Source: Gracilimonas sp034520725 | Lineage (GTDB): Bacteria; Bacteroidota; Rhodothermia; Balneolales; Balneolaceae | Reading direction: 5' to 3' | Length of the DNA stretch: 64,000 nucleotides | Assembly (NCBI GenBank): GCA_034520725.1 | Contig: JAXHNH010000016.1 | Location: 62,001 to 126,000, forward strand | Shown here: one piece after another, positions 28,628 to 37,085 of the stretch | Numbering within the stretch: position 1 is the first letter of the stretch | Layout: each line of letters begins with the position of its first letter | The notes under the pieces: model-generated | What the model was told of the DNA's origin: nothing | Seen by the model: only the letters and a program-made list of their open reading frames with translations | The model's database searches: none | Position numbers and translations under genes: made by a program

Positions 28628-28773
28628 TGGTTTATATGTTATCGTGGTTTATCTTAGCTCCTCACCTTGGCCCACTCCATCACCCGGCTCGAATAATAAT
28701 GAACAACAAAGTCTAATCAGAATGAGCCAAATGATGGAGTTATTACGCATCAAGATCCATCATTTCGTCCGGT
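28621..28773. repeat. Direct repeat, right copy (153 bp)
   Basis: This is the second copy of 27651-27804. From here to the GWxTD stop at 28975 there is no gene: a 63-codon frame at 28623-28814 is only the repeat read in one frame. The tail carries AT-rich spacer and the decayed palindrome at 28856. Confidence 0.85.
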
Positions 28774-28855
28774 ATAAATCTATTTCTAGACTTGTCAGAG
28801 AGAGGACGGGGTGATGGATTGAAGTTGATAGCAATATATAATGTCCGGTAATCGA

Positions 28856-28891
28856 GTCATTCAGATCCGCAGGCTGGCTGATCAAGATGAC
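28856..28891. repeat. Decayed GTCATTC palindrome
   Basis: It begins GTCATTCAGATCCGC exactly like the palindrome at 28596, then diverges and ends GATGAC. It is the third member of this repeat family within 300 bp. Confidence 0.5.
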
Positions 28892-28974
28892 CACGGAGGA
28901 GGTTAGACCGAGGCTTAAGCCCAATCCAAACCCAGAATATTCAGTTTAACACAAATTTAAGTTTCAACAGGCTA

Positions 28975-30402
28975 TCACAAAGTAGCCGTTAGAATTCCAC
29001 CCGAAAGCCACAGTTCTCTTACCTTGTATTCGAGTTGAAAATAAACGTTATCTCTTTGCAGAACATAATGTTCAAAAGGGTAAACATCAGATCTTGATTT
29101 ATTCCGTTCGAAAACAAAGTTGTATTCGGGGGCAGTTAAGTCATAGGAATAAGCCCATTTCATCTCATTCAAACTTTTGGTTTGATAGAATGGAGGACCA
29201 AAAAGAATGTAGACCATACCCATATCAGTCTTCCATCCTTCCTTAAAATTGGAAAAGAGTTTATTTGCTTCCTCAACTCTGTGGTAATACATGGAGATAA
29301 CACTTCTTGCAAGCGACGAATTTTTAATATTACTAAGCCAAAACCGATCTACAGCAGCTTTTAAAGAATCATTTGAACTGATCTGCATCAATTGTTTGTA
29401 ATCTTTCGGTTCCATTAGGTATATCAATGGTTCAGCCAACTCTCTGGGGGATTGAACCAATGGATAATTCTCTCCTTTAATAGAAAAATCCCGGGCTTTG
29501 TAAAGCTCATCTCTTTCTTCAAGATCCTGACCAACCTCAAACCGATAATTACCATTTGGCAGGTTATCAAACACAAATTCTACAGTTACATTACCCGGTT
29601 GTGATAACTGCCTCTGTGTGCTTTGAATAATTTCATAGTCTCTTAGATCTATGCCCTTATATTCAATGCTCGAGGCAGAACGATTGGTGTAGGTCATGGG
29701 TGCAGCAATGCTTGTGTCGGCATTGAACCTGATGAGTCTGGCATTGAACGTGAGGTCCGATCGGTCTTTGGATGTGTTGGCGACCTGGAATTCAAACTTC
29801 AGACTGTCAGCTGTCCGGTTTACGTCATAGGTTGGAATAGGTTTGAATCCACCTGAGTTTTGATCCTTTTTAGCCAAAAGACGGATACTTGTGATATTAC
29901 GAACTCCGTCCTCTAAAACCGGAATGTGTGCTTTTTCTTCTCTCACGATAAGTTTCCCCGTAGCCTGATCCATTACAGAGACTACTACATCGAAATATCC
30001 GCCCGATACGTCATATTCCTTGTAGAAATTATAAAGATCTTCATTGAGAGCGTTGTTCGATCCATTTTGTAAGATAGTGGCAGTAAAAGAATCTGAAACA
30101 ACATTATCGGTAGTTGTATTGATGACTTCAATATTTACACTTATGGAAGCAGTGAGTTCATCCTCCTGTTCTTTATAGATCAGGCTGCTCTTTGGTATGG
30201 TGCCTACGATCTTCATTTTTGGCGAGCCATCTTCGGTGATGGTCCCGGCCGGCTCAAACCAAAGTTCCGGTAAGCCCGGTTGATATTCATAGGTTGCCCC
30301 TCTATTGATATCTTCCACATAAGTGTTAGAACAAGCGGATAGGAAGAGAGAAAAAGCAATAAGGATAAAGATCCCTGATATTTCTAACTGAAAAACTCTC
30401 AT
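28975..30402 (-). CDS. GWxTD-domain lipoprotein, paralogue 3
   Basis: The intact 475-residue lipoprotein has a leader FILIAFSLFLSACSNT. It shares the family layout: TYVEDINRGATYEYQPGLPE after the Cys, beta-rich repeats, FDNLPNGNYRFEVGQD, the helix DRFWLSNIKNSSLARSVISM, the motif block FKEGWKTDMGMVYILFGPPF and a YPFEHYVLQRDN end. It is about as close to paralogue 2 as to paralogue 1. It is transcribed away from pyk, so 30403-30508 holds two divergent promoters. It is separated from SusCD operon 2 by the repeat nest at 27.6-28.9 kb, which may have entered between them. Biochemical role unknown. Confidence 0.88.
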   Translation of the reverse strand: MRVFQLEISGIFILIAFSLFLSACSNTYVEDINRGATYEYQPGLPELWFEPAGTITEDGSPKMKIVGTIPKSSLIYKEQEDELTASISVNIEVINTTTDNVVSDSFTATILQNGSNNALNEDLYNFYKEYDVSGGYFDVVVSVMDQATGKLIVREEKAHIPVLEDGVRNITSIRLLAKKDQNSGGFKPIPTYDVNRTADSLKFEFQVANTSKDRSDLTFNARLIRFNADTSIAAPMTYTNRSASSIEYKGIDLRDYEIIQSTQRQLSQPGNVTVEFVFDNLPNGNYRFEVGQDLEERDELYKARDFSIKGENYPLVQSPRELAEPLIYLMEPKDYKQLMQISSNDSLKAAVDRFWLSNIKNSSLARSVISMYYHRVEEANKLFSNFKEGWKTDMGMVYILFGPPFYQTKSLNEMKWAYSYDLTAPEYNFVFERNKSRSDVYPFEHYVLQRDNVYFQLEYKVRELWLSGGILTATL

Positions 30403-30456
30403 ATTTTGACCTCACTTTTTGAAAAAATCAATTCACAATGATTGCAACATTTAACC

Positions 30457-30464
30457 TATCTTTA
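30457..30464 (+). promoter_or_regulatory. Possible -7 element for pyk
   Basis: TATCTTTA lies about 45 bp before the pyk start and fits the Bacteroidota -7 consensus TAnnTTTG except for the last base. A similar TATCTTTA lies at 38605-38612 before the L31 gene. No clear -33 TTG box was confirmed. Confidence 0.35.
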
Positions 30465-30508
30465 GCTATCCATTTTAATGTACTCACTCACATAAATAAT
30501 CACTCTTT

Positions 30509-31942
30509 ATGATTTCTGCAAGGAGACGAACGAAAATTGTCTGTACTATTGGGCCAAGTTGTAATACTCAGGAAAAGATAGAAGACCTGCTTTTGCATGG
30601 AATGAATGTAGCCCGGTTAAACTTCTCTCACGGTACTCACGATGATCATGCCAAGGTTATTCAACATATCCGAAAGGCAGCTAAAAAATATAAGTACAGC
30701 GTTCCCGTACTGATGGACCTTCAGGGACCTAAGATCCGTGTCGGGCAAATGAAAGATGGTGGGCAGGAACTGAAAACCGGTTCCACTGTTAAGATCACAG
30801 CTGAAGATGTAGAAGGAACCAGTCATGTAATCCCAATTGATTACAAAGGATTGATCCGCGAGGCCGAAGAAGGAAATTCTATTTTACTGGATGATGGTCT
30901 GCTGGAATTCAAGGTTACGGCTCAATTACCGGACTCACTTGAAGCAAAAGTGGTGGTTGGCGGTATTCTGAAATCAAGGAAAGGAGTGAACCTTCCGAAC
31001 GTGAAGATCTCCGTGCCATCTATGACTGAAAAGGATATTAAAGATCTTGCGTTTGGGATCAAACAGGGTGTGGATATCATTGCACTTTCATTTGTACGAA
31101 GTGCTAAAGATGTCAGAGATATTATTTCAAGAGTCAGGGCTGCAGGAAGTCAGGCGTCAATTATTGCTAAGATAGAGAAACCTGAAGCACTGGATGTGAT
31201 CGATGAGATCATTGAAGAGGCCGATGGGATCATGGTGGCTCGCGGGGACCTCGGAATCGAGATACCCACCGAGCAGGTTCCGGTAGTTCAGAAAATGATC
31301 ATTGAAAAATGCAGAACGGCAGGTAAACCTGTCATCACGGCTACTCAGATGCTGGATTCCATGATCACAAATCCACGGCCAACCCGTGCTGAAAGTTCCG
31401 ATGTTGCTAATGCTGTTTTAGATGGAACTGATGCGGTTATGCTTTCCGGGGAAACAGCAGCAGGAGCATTCCCAATGGAGGCTGTAAATGTGATGGATCG
31501 TATCTGCCGTTCTATTGAGGATAACCGGCCTCAGTTGTATAATAGTTTGGGATATCGAAAGCCGGAATGGAAAGAAAAGCAGGTGATCGAGTCGCTGGCT
31601 TATTCTTGTGTAACCATAGCTGAGAATGTAGAAGCAAGTGCTATCAGTACCATTACCCACTCAGGGAATACCGCCCGACGTATTGCAAAATTCCGTCCGA
31701 AGGTTCCAATTGTAGCATTTACGGAGAACAAGAAAGTTCGCCGGCAGCTGAACCTTGTTTGGGGAGTGTACTCAGTCCGGTTAGATGAACTTTTTGATAC
31801 GGACAGGAGTGTTAAAATGATGGAGGATCATCTCAAGGATAATGGTATGGTGAAGAAGGGTGATCGTGTTATCATTGCAACCGGAATGCCAATTGCCAAG
31901 AGAGGTCGTACCAATATGATCAAGGTTAGCACTATAGAATAG
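30509..31942 (+). CDS. pyk: Pyruvate kinase
   Basis: This glycolytic enzyme converts phosphoenolpyruvate and ADP to pyruvate and ATP in the cytoplasm. The 477 residues match the family length. Visible signatures are RRTKIVCTIGPSC at the N-terminus, NVARLNFSHGTHDDH (substrate and nucleotide binding), LMDLQGPKIRVG, ALSFVRSAKDV, and the pyruvate kinase pattern IIAKIEKPEAL with the catalytic lysine. MVARGDLGIEIP and the K+/Mg2+ site region TATQMLDSMI follow, then DAVMLSGETAAGAFP. The C-terminal domain is complete. The gene after it starts 20 bp downstream and may be cotranscribed. Confidence 0.97.
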   Translation: MISARRRTKIVCTIGPSCNTQEKIEDLLLHGMNVARLNFSHGTHDDHAKVIQHIRKAAKKYKYSVPVLMDLQGPKIRVGQMKDGGQELKTGSTVKITAEDVEGTSHVIPIDYKGLIREAEEGNSILLDDGLLEFKVTAQLPDSLEAKVVVGGILKSRKGVNLPNVKISVPSMTEKDIKDLAFGIKQGVDIIALSFVRSAKDVRDIISRVRAAGSQASIIAKIEKPEALDVIDEIIEEADGIMVARGDLGIEIPTEQVPVVQKMIIEKCRTAGKPVITATQMLDSMITNPRPTRAESSDVANAVLDGTDAVMLSGETAAGAFPMEAVNVMDRICRSIEDNRPQLYNSLGYRKPEWKEKQVIESLAYSCVTIAENVEASAISTITHSGNTARRIAKFRPKVPIVAFTENKKVRRQLNLVWGVYSVRLDELFDTDRSVKMMEDHLKDNGMVKKGDRVIIATGMPIAKRGRTNMIKVSTIE

Positions 31943-31962
31943 TATGGAACTTCGTGTGTAAT

Positions 31963-34680
31963 ATGGGTTTCCGAAATCTTTTTCTGTGGATCGTGATGGT
32001 TGTCCTGTTTGCAGGATGCAGTACATCGTTACGGTCGAACTGGAAAAATTTTAATGCCTACTACAATACATTCTATAATGCTAAGAAAAGCTACAGGGCA
32101 GGACTAGAAAAAAATGTAAGCCAGCCCAGAGATTACAATCCACTTGTTCCGATTCGCATACACGAACCGCCGGTAAATGCCGGATATCAGGATTTTGAGA
32201 GAGCGATACAGAAATCTGCTGATATTCTGAGAAAACACGAGGAATCGAAATGGGTAGATGACGCTTTATTTTTGATTGGCCGGTCTTATTATTACCAGCA
32301 GGAGTTCTACTCAGCAGATCAAAAGTTCGATGAACTGTATCTGACCTCTCAGAAACAGGATCTGCAAAAAAAAGCAGTACTCTGGAAAAGCAGAACTTAC
32401 CTGGATTTGGGATTGAATAGCGAAGGTATTGCTTATTTAAGTGACCAACTTAACTCAGATCTCGAACATTGGAATGATAACGAAATAGCAGAGCTGAAAA
32501 CCCTGCTGGCTCAGCATTATGTAGCTCTTGAAAATTGGTCTTCAGCTGAAGAGGCACTTAGAGAGTCTGTGCCATTTCTTGATAGCCAAAGCTTAAAAAG
32601 CAGGGGTTATTTCCTGTTAGGACAGGTTTATGAAGAGCTTGGTATTTATGAAACCGCTTATGGCGTTTACGATCGGGTAAAAGATCACTACACAGAATAT
32701 AGGTTACAATATCTGGCGCAGAGAAAAAAAGCTGAACTTGCAAGGGTGATGGGGCGAAATGACATTGCCGCAGGTATTTTTAATGAAATGCTCAGAGATG
32801 ATAAAAACATAGACTATCTCTCTGAACTGGATTTTGAACTTGCAAGGACAGAACATCAGAGAGGAAATTATGAGAGGGCAGAGGTACTTTACAACAGAGT
32901 TTTACATGGAAACAGTGCTCCTGTAAAGCCGGATATAAGGGCGAGAAGTTACAATGGTATTGCAGAGATCTACCGGTACAGCAAAGATGACTTTATGATG
33001 GCTGCGGTCTATTATGACTCTGCAGCTCAGGTAAACGTTTCAAGAGATCTGTTGCCTGCTTCTTTCAATGTGTCTGAACTGGCTAATTCCTTTGGCACCT
33101 ATTCACGCATTAAAAAAGAGCTGTCCCGCCAAGATAGTTTATTGGAATTAGGACTGTTGTCTGATGAAGAACTGGATTCCGTAGTTACAGTCCTGCGAAG
33201 GCAAAGGATCCTGGAATTACAACAGCAGCGGCAGGAAAGAAACAGAGAAGATCGGTTGATGACGGTTGAACAACCCGGATCACAAGTTCAGGACCTATCC
33301 GGTAGAAATGGGTTTTTAAATACAAATAACCCTGAATTGCAGGAATCTGTTAAACAGCAATTCTATCTGGTTTGGGGAGACAGGCCGCTGACTGATAACT
33401 GGAGAGTTCAGAGTTTTATGAGAGCACCGGTTGTTGAAGACCCGATCGCGATCGATACTAAACGGGGTGAAGAGACTATATTATTGGATGTCGAAATTGA
33501 CTTGAGTGAAGTTCCATTTACTGAAAATGAACAGGATTCTGTCAGAAAAAAGATCTCAGGCTTACAATATGAACTTGGTAATTTATTATACCTATCAATG
33601 AATATGCCTGATAGTGCTTCCTATTACTTTCAGAAAGCCATAGAAAATCCATCCGAAGATCGTATAAATATGGTTTCCCTTTATTCTTTGTCAGAATTAT
33701 ATGAGAACGCAGGGGATGCTGAAAGATCTATGGAGTATGCAAACAGACTGTTGCAGGAATATCCCAACAGCAGCTTTGCCAGGGAACTGAGAGGTGAGTC
33801 CCGGGATGCTGATACGAATAATGACACTGAAAAATTGATCGATCAATTTAATTCATTATCACAAAATGACAGCCTTTCGATAACTGCCAAAGCTGACTCA
33901 CTAAGAAAACTCTCCTCATCGTATTCTGACCAGCCAAGGTCTGATCTGGTTCTTTACGAATCACTTCAGTTATATCTTCAGGCGGGAAGTACTGATTCGG
34001 TGTATAATGAAAGGATCACCGCCTGGCATAAATTTCAAAACTGGTCCGAATCTGATTCAACTTTTACTTCAAGTGAGATTAGCTTTTCTGATTCCTTAAC
34101 CCTGCTAGTTCCTGATACTTTATCAATAGAAAATGACAGTTCGTTGCTGTCAGATTCGCTTAGATTGAAAACAGACATCATGACTATATATCCTTACCAA
34201 AATGTAGCCTTTGATAGTGCAAGAGCAACCATAGATCTATTTCTTAATACTTACACGAGTTCTTCTTTGACCGAAAAAGTGAAGGCTATAAAGGATGAGA
34301 TCAAATTACCTGAATTCTCAAGTGAAAAGTCTAATGAAGAAACTCAGATAATTGAACCGGCTACGGATACCATAGATCCAAATGACGAAGGGTACGTGAA
34401 TTGTGAGGAGATCGATCGTGAACTTAGTTTTAGATCCGGAAAGGATGAGATCTTATCACTGATCACCGACTCAGAAGAATTGAATTCAATCAGGATCAAA
34501 TTCAGGGTAAATCACAGGGGATTGATTGATTCATATGAGATCCTGAACGAAAATAAGTCTGATACCCTGTCAGATGATTTAGAAACAGTCATCAAAAACA
34601 ACGTGGTTTTTGACCCCACAATATATCAGGCCAGGTCGGTACCGGTGGTTTGTACTATACTTATTTCAGCCGACCAATAA
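31963..34680 (+). CDS. Large TPR lipoprotein, PorW/SprE-like
   Basis: This 905-residue lipoprotein has a leader LFLWIVMVVLFAGCST; ATG 31963 is preferred to a GTG at 31954. Right after the Cys it reads NWKNFNAYYNTFYNAKKSYR, recalling the N-terminus of PorW/SprE, the periplasmic lipoproteins of the type IX secretion system and gliding machinery. Multiple TPR units follow (for example ALFLIGRSYYYQQEFYSADQ, GYFLLGQVYEELGIYETAYG and FELARTEHQRGNYERAEVLY), then a Ser/Asp-rich low-complexity region, another TPR pair and a final domain of about 90 residues ending in a TonB-C-like strand pattern (IRIKFRVNHRGLIDSYEIL). No other secretion gene is nearby. The assignment to PorW/SprE is tentative. Confidence 0.65.
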   Translation: MGFRNLFLWIVMVVLFAGCSTSLRSNWKNFNAYYNTFYNAKKSYRAGLEKNVSQPRDYNPLVPIRIHEPPVNAGYQDFERAIQKSADILRKHEESKWVDDALFLIGRSYYYQQEFYSADQKFDELYLTSQKQDLQKKAVLWKSRTYLDLGLNSEGIAYLSDQLNSDLEHWNDNEIAELKTLLAQHYVALENWSSAEEALRESVPFLDSQSLKSRGYFLLGQVYEELGIYETAYGVYDRVKDHYTEYRLQYLAQRKKAELARVMGRNDIAAGIFNEMLRDDKNIDYLSELDFELARTEHQRGNYERAEVLYNRVLHGNSAPVKPDIRARSYNGIAEIYRYSKDDFMMAAVYYDSAAQVNVSRDLLPASFNVSELANSFGTYSRIKKELSRQDSLLELGLLSDEELDSVVTVLRRQRILELQQQRQERNREDRLMTVEQPGSQVQDLSGRNGFLNTNNPELQESVKQQFYLVWGDRPLTDNWRVQSFMRAPVVEDPIAIDTKRGEETILLDVEIDLSEVPFTENEQDSVRKKISGLQYELGNLLYLSMNMPDSASYYFQKAIENPSEDRINMVSLYSLSELYENAGDAERSMEYANRLLQEYPNSSFARELRGESRDADTNNDTEKLIDQFNSLSQNDSLSITAKADSLRKLSSSYSDQPRSDLVLYESLQLYLQAGSTDSVYNERITAWHKFQNWSESDSTFTSSEISFSDSLTLLVPDTLSIENDSSLLSDSLRLKTDIMTIYPYQNVAFDSARATIDLFLNTYTSSSLTEKVKAIKDEIKLPEFSSEKSNEETQIIEPATDTIDPNDEGYVNCEEIDRELSFRSGKDEILSLITDSEELNSIRIKFRVNHRGLIDSYEILNENKSDTLSDDLETVIKNNVVFDPTIYQARSVPVVCTILISADQ

Positions 34681-35698
34681 GGGCTTTGTTAATTCTTTTG
34701 GCAAGTGAGGGTCCTTCATAGACCAAGCCTGTATAGATCTGGATCAAATGAGCCCCTGCCTCGATCTTTTCAATAGCCGCTTCGGGGCTGTCGATGCCAC
34801 CTACGCCCACTAAAGGTTTATTGCCACCGGTTATCTCGCTGATCCATTTCACGACCTGTGTACTGCGTTTCTGAATGGCACGACCACTTAACCCTCCGTT
34901 ACCGATCTCATTCAGTATGTTGTCAGGAGTCTTCAATCCTTTTCTTATAGAAGATGTGTTGGTAGCCATATATCCGGCAATTCCATGTTCTTCACAAATA
35001 TCGATCAATTCCTCTAGCGCAGCTTTTTCAATATCTACAGTGAATTTCACTAGAGAGGGTTTTCGGCTATTTTTAGAAGGCTCCAGGGTTTGAAGCAGGT
35101 CTTTGAGTGCTTGCGGATCTTCAAAGGTTTTCCCCTCCCCGGTATTTGGGCAAGAAATATTTATGGTGATGTAGTCGGCTACAGGCTGCGCCTTTTCATA
35201 ACTATAGAGATAATCCCGGAGAGCTGCATCACCATGGATAGCAGCATCGTTGGTCTTGGCAATATTTACCCCAAGTGGAATATCCAGATCGACCTTTGAT
35301 AATCTTTCGGTGATAACATCCGCCCCTTCATTATTAAGACCCATTCGGTTGATCAGGGAATGATCTCTTGGTATGCGAAAAGCACGGGGTTTGGGATTTC
35401 CTTCAGAAGGTTTTGCTGTTATACTGCCTACTTCTACAAAGCCAAAACCGAGGGATTGCATGGCTTTTGGCGTGTTCCCATTCTTGTCAAACCCCGCGGC
35501 TAGCCCAACGGGATTCGGGAAATGGCAGCCAAACAGTTCCTGTTCTAAAGATCGATCTTTTGTTTTATAAACGGATGAAGCCAGTAGTTGCAGGAGTTTA
35601 GAACGGTTCGTCAGAGAGGCAATTCTAAGTCCTAGTTCGTGGGCCTCTTCAGCGTCTTTGTTGAATAAAACCGGTTTGATAAAGTTTTTGTAGATCAT
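34661..35698 (-). CDS. pyrD: Dihydroorotate dehydrogenase, class 2-type
   Basis: This pyrimidine-biosynthesis flavoenzyme oxidises dihydroorotate to orotate; class 2 enzymes use membrane quinones. At 345 residues it has the N-terminal helical extension (MIYKNFIKPVLFNKDAEEAH) and class 2 blocks GLAAGFDKNG, FVEVGSITAKPSEGNPKPR and NRMGLNNEG. FMN-site features include GVNIAKTND, KFTVD, TNTSS and GVGGIDS. Oddly, the active-site stretch reads NISCPNT with Cys at about 183, where classical class 2 enzymes have Ser; Cys is the base in class 1 enzymes. The 3' end overlaps the convergent TPR lipoprotein gene by 20 bp. Confidence 0.93.
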   Translation of the reverse strand: MIYKNFIKPVLFNKDAEEAHELGLRIASLTNRSKLLQLLASSVYKTKDRSLEQELFGCHFPNPVGLAAGFDKNGNTPKAMQSLGFGFVEVGSITAKPSEGNPKPRAFRIPRDHSLINRMGLNNEGADVITERLSKVDLDIPLGVNIAKTNDAAIHGDAALRDYLYSYEKAQPVADYITINISCPNTGEGKTFEDPQALKDLLQTLEPSKNSRKPSLVKFTVDIEKAALEELIDICEEHGIAGYMATNTSSIRKGLKTPDNILNEIGNGGLSGRAIQKRSTQVVKWISEITGGNKPLVGVGGIDSPEAAIEKIEAGAHLIQIYTGLVYEGPSLAKRINKALIGRLK

Positions 35699-35765
35699 TG
35701 GAGCAATAATACGAAAAAACGTTCAAAAAGAGTTGAAGAAGCCTTATAATCGGTCGCCAGATATT

Positions 35766-37019
35766 ATGAAATCAAATCGAACGTACATACCAGACCTTAT
35801 AGGTCATCTGAGATCTGAGGGACCCGTGATTCTGTTGGAATCACAAATGATGGATCACCCGGCCAGCACCATAAGTTATTTGTCTGCAAGGCCATCTGCG
35901 TGGATAAAGGCAACAGGAGATAGGGTCACTTTATTTGCAAACGGTAAAAAAAATGAATTTACCGGAGATCCGTGGGACGCACTTTCTCAATTCAGGAACA
36001 CTCAAAAGGATTGGATGTTCGGTTATTTTGGATATGATCTGAAAAATCATCTTGAGGATCTTGAGAGTTCAAACGAGTCTGTTTCAGAAACGCCTGATCT
36101 GTTCTTTTTTATACCTGAACTACTCGTAGAGATCGATATGGATCATTCCTATAAAGTCGTGAAGGGACAACTTCCTGAATTGGAACAAGATTCGTACGTG
36201 CCATCAGATATTTCTCTGAAACCGGGTAAAAGCATTGACAGAAAGAATTATCAGAAAAAGATTAGGCTCGCACAAAAGGATATATATGAAGGTGAATATT
36301 ATGAGATCAATCTCTCGCATCCTCTGGAATTCCATTTTGAAGGGGATGGCTTGGATCTTTATGAAAAAATGAAAAAGCTGGGTCCTGTTCCTTTTGGGGC
36401 CTATATGTGTTTTGATGGATTTGAAGTATGCAGTTCATCTCCTGAACGATTTCTAGCCAGGTCGGCAAATAAAGCCTGGTCACAGCCAATTAAAGGTACG
36501 GCCCCCAAGTCGGGAGGAGTAGAATCAGCCCGAAAACTGGCGGAATCAGAAAAAGAGAGAGCAGAGAATCTCATGATCGTGGATCTGGTGAGAAACGATC
36601 TTAACAGATCAGCTGAAAAAGGATCGGTGAAGGTTTCCGGTTTATTTGAGATACAAAGTTTTGAAACGGTTTATCAAATGGTATCCACAATAGAATGCGA
36701 CTTACCCGTGGATACTGACAGCATAGAGTTGATCAAGTCCTGTTTCCCGATGGGATCTATGACGGGTGCACCAAAGATCGCAGCAATGAAAGCGATCGAA
36801 AAATACGAGCAATACAAGAGAGGCATATACTCAGGTGCCCTGGGTTACTTCAAACCAAACGGTGACTTTGATCTGAATGTGGTGATTCGATCAGCGATAA
36901 TTGAAGGGAGCAGATTGGTGTATCCAGTAGGGGGAGCCATCACCAGTGATTCTGATCCGGAACAAGAGTGGGAAGAGACCCTGCTTAAGGCCCAGGCCAT
37001 TACAAATTTATTTTCCTGA
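35766..37019 (+). CDS. pabB: Aminodeoxychorismate synthase component I
   Basis: This chorismate-utilising enzyme of folate synthesis turns chorismate plus ammonia into 4-amino-4-deoxychorismate. The C-terminal chorismate-binding domain has SSSPERFL, the motif PIKGTAPKSGG with Lys, which marks PabB rather than TrpE (Ala there), LMIVDLVRNDLNR, SFETVYQMVSTIECDL and PMGSMTGAPKIAAMKAIEKY. A shorter N-terminal half carries FGYFGYDLKNHL. ATG 35766 is chosen over a TTG at 35733. The gene is divergent from pyrD with a gap of 67 bp. Neither pabA nor pabC is next to it. Confidence 0.93.
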   Translation: MKSNRTYIPDLIGHLRSEGPVILLESQMMDHPASTISYLSARPSAWIKATGDRVTLFANGKKNEFTGDPWDALSQFRNTQKDWMFGYFGYDLKNHLEDLESSNESVSETPDLFFFIPELLVEIDMDHSYKVVKGQLPELEQDSYVPSDISLKPGKSIDRKNYQKKIRLAQKDIYEGEYYEINLSHPLEFHFEGDGLDLYEKMKKLGPVPFGAYMCFDGFEVCSSSPERFLARSANKAWSQPIKGTAPKSGGVESARKLAESEKERAENLMIVDLVRNDLNRSAEKGSVKVSGLFEIQSFETVYQMVSTIECDLPVDTDSIELIKSCFPMGSMTGAPKIAAMKAIEKYEQYKRGIYSGALGYFKPNGDFDLNVVIRSAIIEGSRLVYPVGGAITSDSDPEQEWEETLLKAQAITNLFS

Positions 37020-37085
37020 ATGAACCTTTAAAAATAAAAGTTATAAGGGCAAACGGAATAAGTTTCAGATCAGAAAATAAGAAGT

